Source: CAZBWE01 sp964568985 (GTDB lineage Bacteria > Planctomycetota > Phycisphaerae > Sedimentisphaerales > Anaerobacaceae). Taken from it: a stretch of DNA of 6,843 bases. The stretch covers positions 1 through 6,843 of the forward strand of contig CAZMSP010000107.1 in the NCBI GenBank assembly GCA_964568985.1, in the 5' to 3' direction. Below the pieces are notes generated by a model. That model was not told the origin of the DNA, ran no database searches, and saw only the letters and a program-made list of their open reading frames with translations. A program made the translations under genes and the position numbers. This document shows, piece by piece, positions 5,561-6,843 of this stretch. Numbering within the stretch: the first letter of the stretch is position 1; the number at the start of each line of letters is the position of its first letter.

Positions 5561-6833
5561 GAGTATTAGGATTGTAGTTGGAGTAAATTGGGGGGACGAA
5601 GGAAAAGGCAGAATGGTTGACTATTTTGCTAAAGATGTGGACTATGTAGTCAGGTACCAAGGGGGCAATAACGCAGGGCACACTGTTGTTAATGAAAAAG
5701 GTAAATTCAGACTTCACTTGATTCCTTCTGGTATATTCTATGATAATATTGTTAATGTTCTTGGTCCCGGCACGGTAATAAATCTTGAGGCACTTCTTGA
5801 TGAGATTAATGAATTACAGAGTCGTGGTATTAGTATTAATGAAAAAAATTACAGAATCTCTAATAGGGCTATTATATGTTTCCCCTATCACCAGTTGCAG
5901 GATGAGTACGAAGAATGCAGACTAGATAGTAAAATATTTGGTTCAACAAAACAGGGAATTGCCCCTGTTTACAGTGACAAATATTTGAAATACGGTATTC
6001 AGATTGGCTCACTTTTATATCCAGAGTATTTAAAAGAGCAAATAGAGCGATGTTTAAGTTTGAAAAATCCAATTTTCAAAGCCGTATATAACAAACCGGC
6101 TGTATCTGCAAATGAAATGGTTGAATGGGCCCTGAAATACGGAAGTCTGCTAAAACCTCATATAGAAGACACAATAGCTCTATTTAGAAATGCGATAAAA
6201 TCTGACAAGAATATTCTGATGGAGGCACAACTAGGAGCACTAAGAGACATCCATTATGGAGTATATCCTTATACGAGCTCATCTTGCTCACTCTCAGCAT
6301 TTGCTCCCATTGGATCTGGTTGCTTTTCATCATCGCCCGACAATATTACTGGTGTTATGAAAGCGTTCTCTACATGTATTGGAGAAGGCCCGTTTGTAAC
6401 GGAGATGAAAAGTGATATAGCCGATAGCCTAAGAGAAATTGCTCATGAATATGGAGCTGCAACAGGTAGACCAAGGCGAATTGGGCATTTTGATGCTGTT
6501 GCTTCTAGATATGGAGTAATTACACAAGGTGCAAACGAGATAGCCCTGACAAAATTAGATTGTCTTTCTGGACAAACCACCTTGAAAATCTGTACTCAGT
6601 ATTTGATAGGTACAACCAAGACTAATGAATTTCCAATTACGGCTGGACTTGTTCAAGCTAAACCTGTTTATACTGAAATGCCTGGTTGGAGCGAAGACAT
6701 TACTGAAATACGTGATTTTCATAAACTTCCTTCAAATGCTAAAGCTTATATAGAAACTATTGAACAGTTGATTGGATGCCCGATTAAATATATTTCAGTT
6801 GGTCCTAACCGTGAGGCAATAATATTACGTTAG
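5559..6833 (+). CDS. purA: Adenylosuccinate synthetase, divergent subgroup
   Basis: PurA joins IMP and aspartate using GTP to give adenylosuccinate, the first committed step to AMP. The 424-residue product is full length (E. coli 432). Visible motifs are WGDEGKG (11-17, catalytic Asp13), QGGNNAGHT (34-42, catalytic His41), HLIPSGI (53-59), GSTKQGIAP (128-136), YPYTSSS (236-242), GPFVTE (277-282), ATGRPRRIGHFD (301-312), the guanine-recognition TKLD (331-334), MPGWSEDI (374-381) and SVGPNRE (413-419). Retention of Asp13 argues against PurZ, the phage 2-aminoadenine enzyme, in which that residue is replaced. Oddities by alignment from memory: the usual EGAQGTLLDID segment reads EAQLGALRDIHYG, one residue longer, and Lys144 stands where E. 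coli has the intersubunit Arg143. From memory, similar EAQLGALRDI forms occur in some Firmicutes. The gene is more AT-rich than the minus-strand genes, and no other purine gene is in the window. Confidence 0.95.
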   Translation: MSIRIVVGVNWGDEGKGRMVDYFAKDVDYVVRYQGGNNAGHTVVNEKGKFRLHLIPSGIFYDNIVNVLGPGTVINLEALLDEINELQSRGISINEKNYRISNRAIICFPYHQLQDEYEECRLDSKIFGSTKQGIAPVYSDKYLKYGIQIGSLLYPEYLKEQIERCLSLKNPIFKAVYNKPAVSANEMVEWALKYGSLLKPHIEDTIALFRNAIKSDKNILMEAQLGALRDIHYGVYPYTSSSCSLSAFAPIGSGCFSSSPDNITGVMKAFSTCIGEGPFVTEMKSDIADSLREIAHEYGAATGRPRRIGHFDAVASRYGVITQGANEIALTKLDCLSGQTTLKICTQYLIGTTKTNEFPITAGLVQAKPVYTEMPGWSEDITEIRDFHKLPSNAKAYIETIEQLIGCPIKYISVGPNREAIILR

Positions 6834-6843
6834 AGTTTGCGTA

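Noticed and set aside
5559..6833. PurZ (phage 2-aminoadenylosuccinate synthetase) in place of PurA
   Set aside because: The catalytic aspartate in WGDEGKG is kept, and no phage or DNA-modification gene is present in the window.

Overview
The window appears to come from a diderm (LPS-type) bacterium. Four genes on the minus strand, read from right to left, are dnaB (replicative helicase), bamA (outer-membrane assembly), ompH/skp (periplasmic chaperone) and the first half of lpxD (lipid A synthesis). The bamA-ompH-lpxD order is the classic envelope cluster of Gram-negative bacteria. The gene order, the long N-terminal extension of DnaB and the density of small AT-rich palindromes between genes fit a planctomycete (Phycisphaerae-like) or related PVC/Omnitrophota-type genome. 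This placement is an inference and no marker here settles it.

Layout. 1-475: lpxD, which runs off the left edge. 521-1111: ompH. 1112-1237: a gap almost filled by palindromic element copy A. 1238-3499: bamA, with two GC-containing palindromes inside its poorly conserved N-terminal coding region. 3500-3616: a second gap filled by copy B of the same element. 3617-5095: dnaB, with another GC-rich palindrome in its N-terminal extension. 5096-5296: a regulatory gap with a good sigma70-type dnaB promoter, a 10-bp inverted repeat overlapping a possible 13-codon reading frame, and a strong hairpin that could end the next gene. 5297-5560: a small unrecognised minus-strand gene. 5559-6833: purA (adenylosuccinate synthetase) on the plus strand. 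The last 10 bases hold nothing.

How the genes fit together. dnaB, bamA, ompH and lpxD are co-oriented with gaps of 117, 126 and 45 bases and no convincing terminator between them, so they can be one transcript from the promoter at 5135-5162. BamA inserts beta-barrel proteins into the outer membrane, OmpH/Skp carries unfolded barrel proteins to it, and LpxD makes the lipid A precursor of the same membrane. To the right the character changes: the purA side is clearly more AT-rich, on the opposite strand, and encodes a full-length PurA with an unusual active-site neighbourhood, so it may have been acquired separately.

The most unusual content is the set of short palindromes. Two intergenic copies share arms of 34/36 and 29/32 identity, but the hairpin tip between the arms has a completely different sequence in each copy and still pairs perfectly. 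The core is inverted between copies while the outer ends keep the same direction. Three more palindromes lie inside coding sequence, all in non-conserved N-terminal segments, and two of these share related arms.
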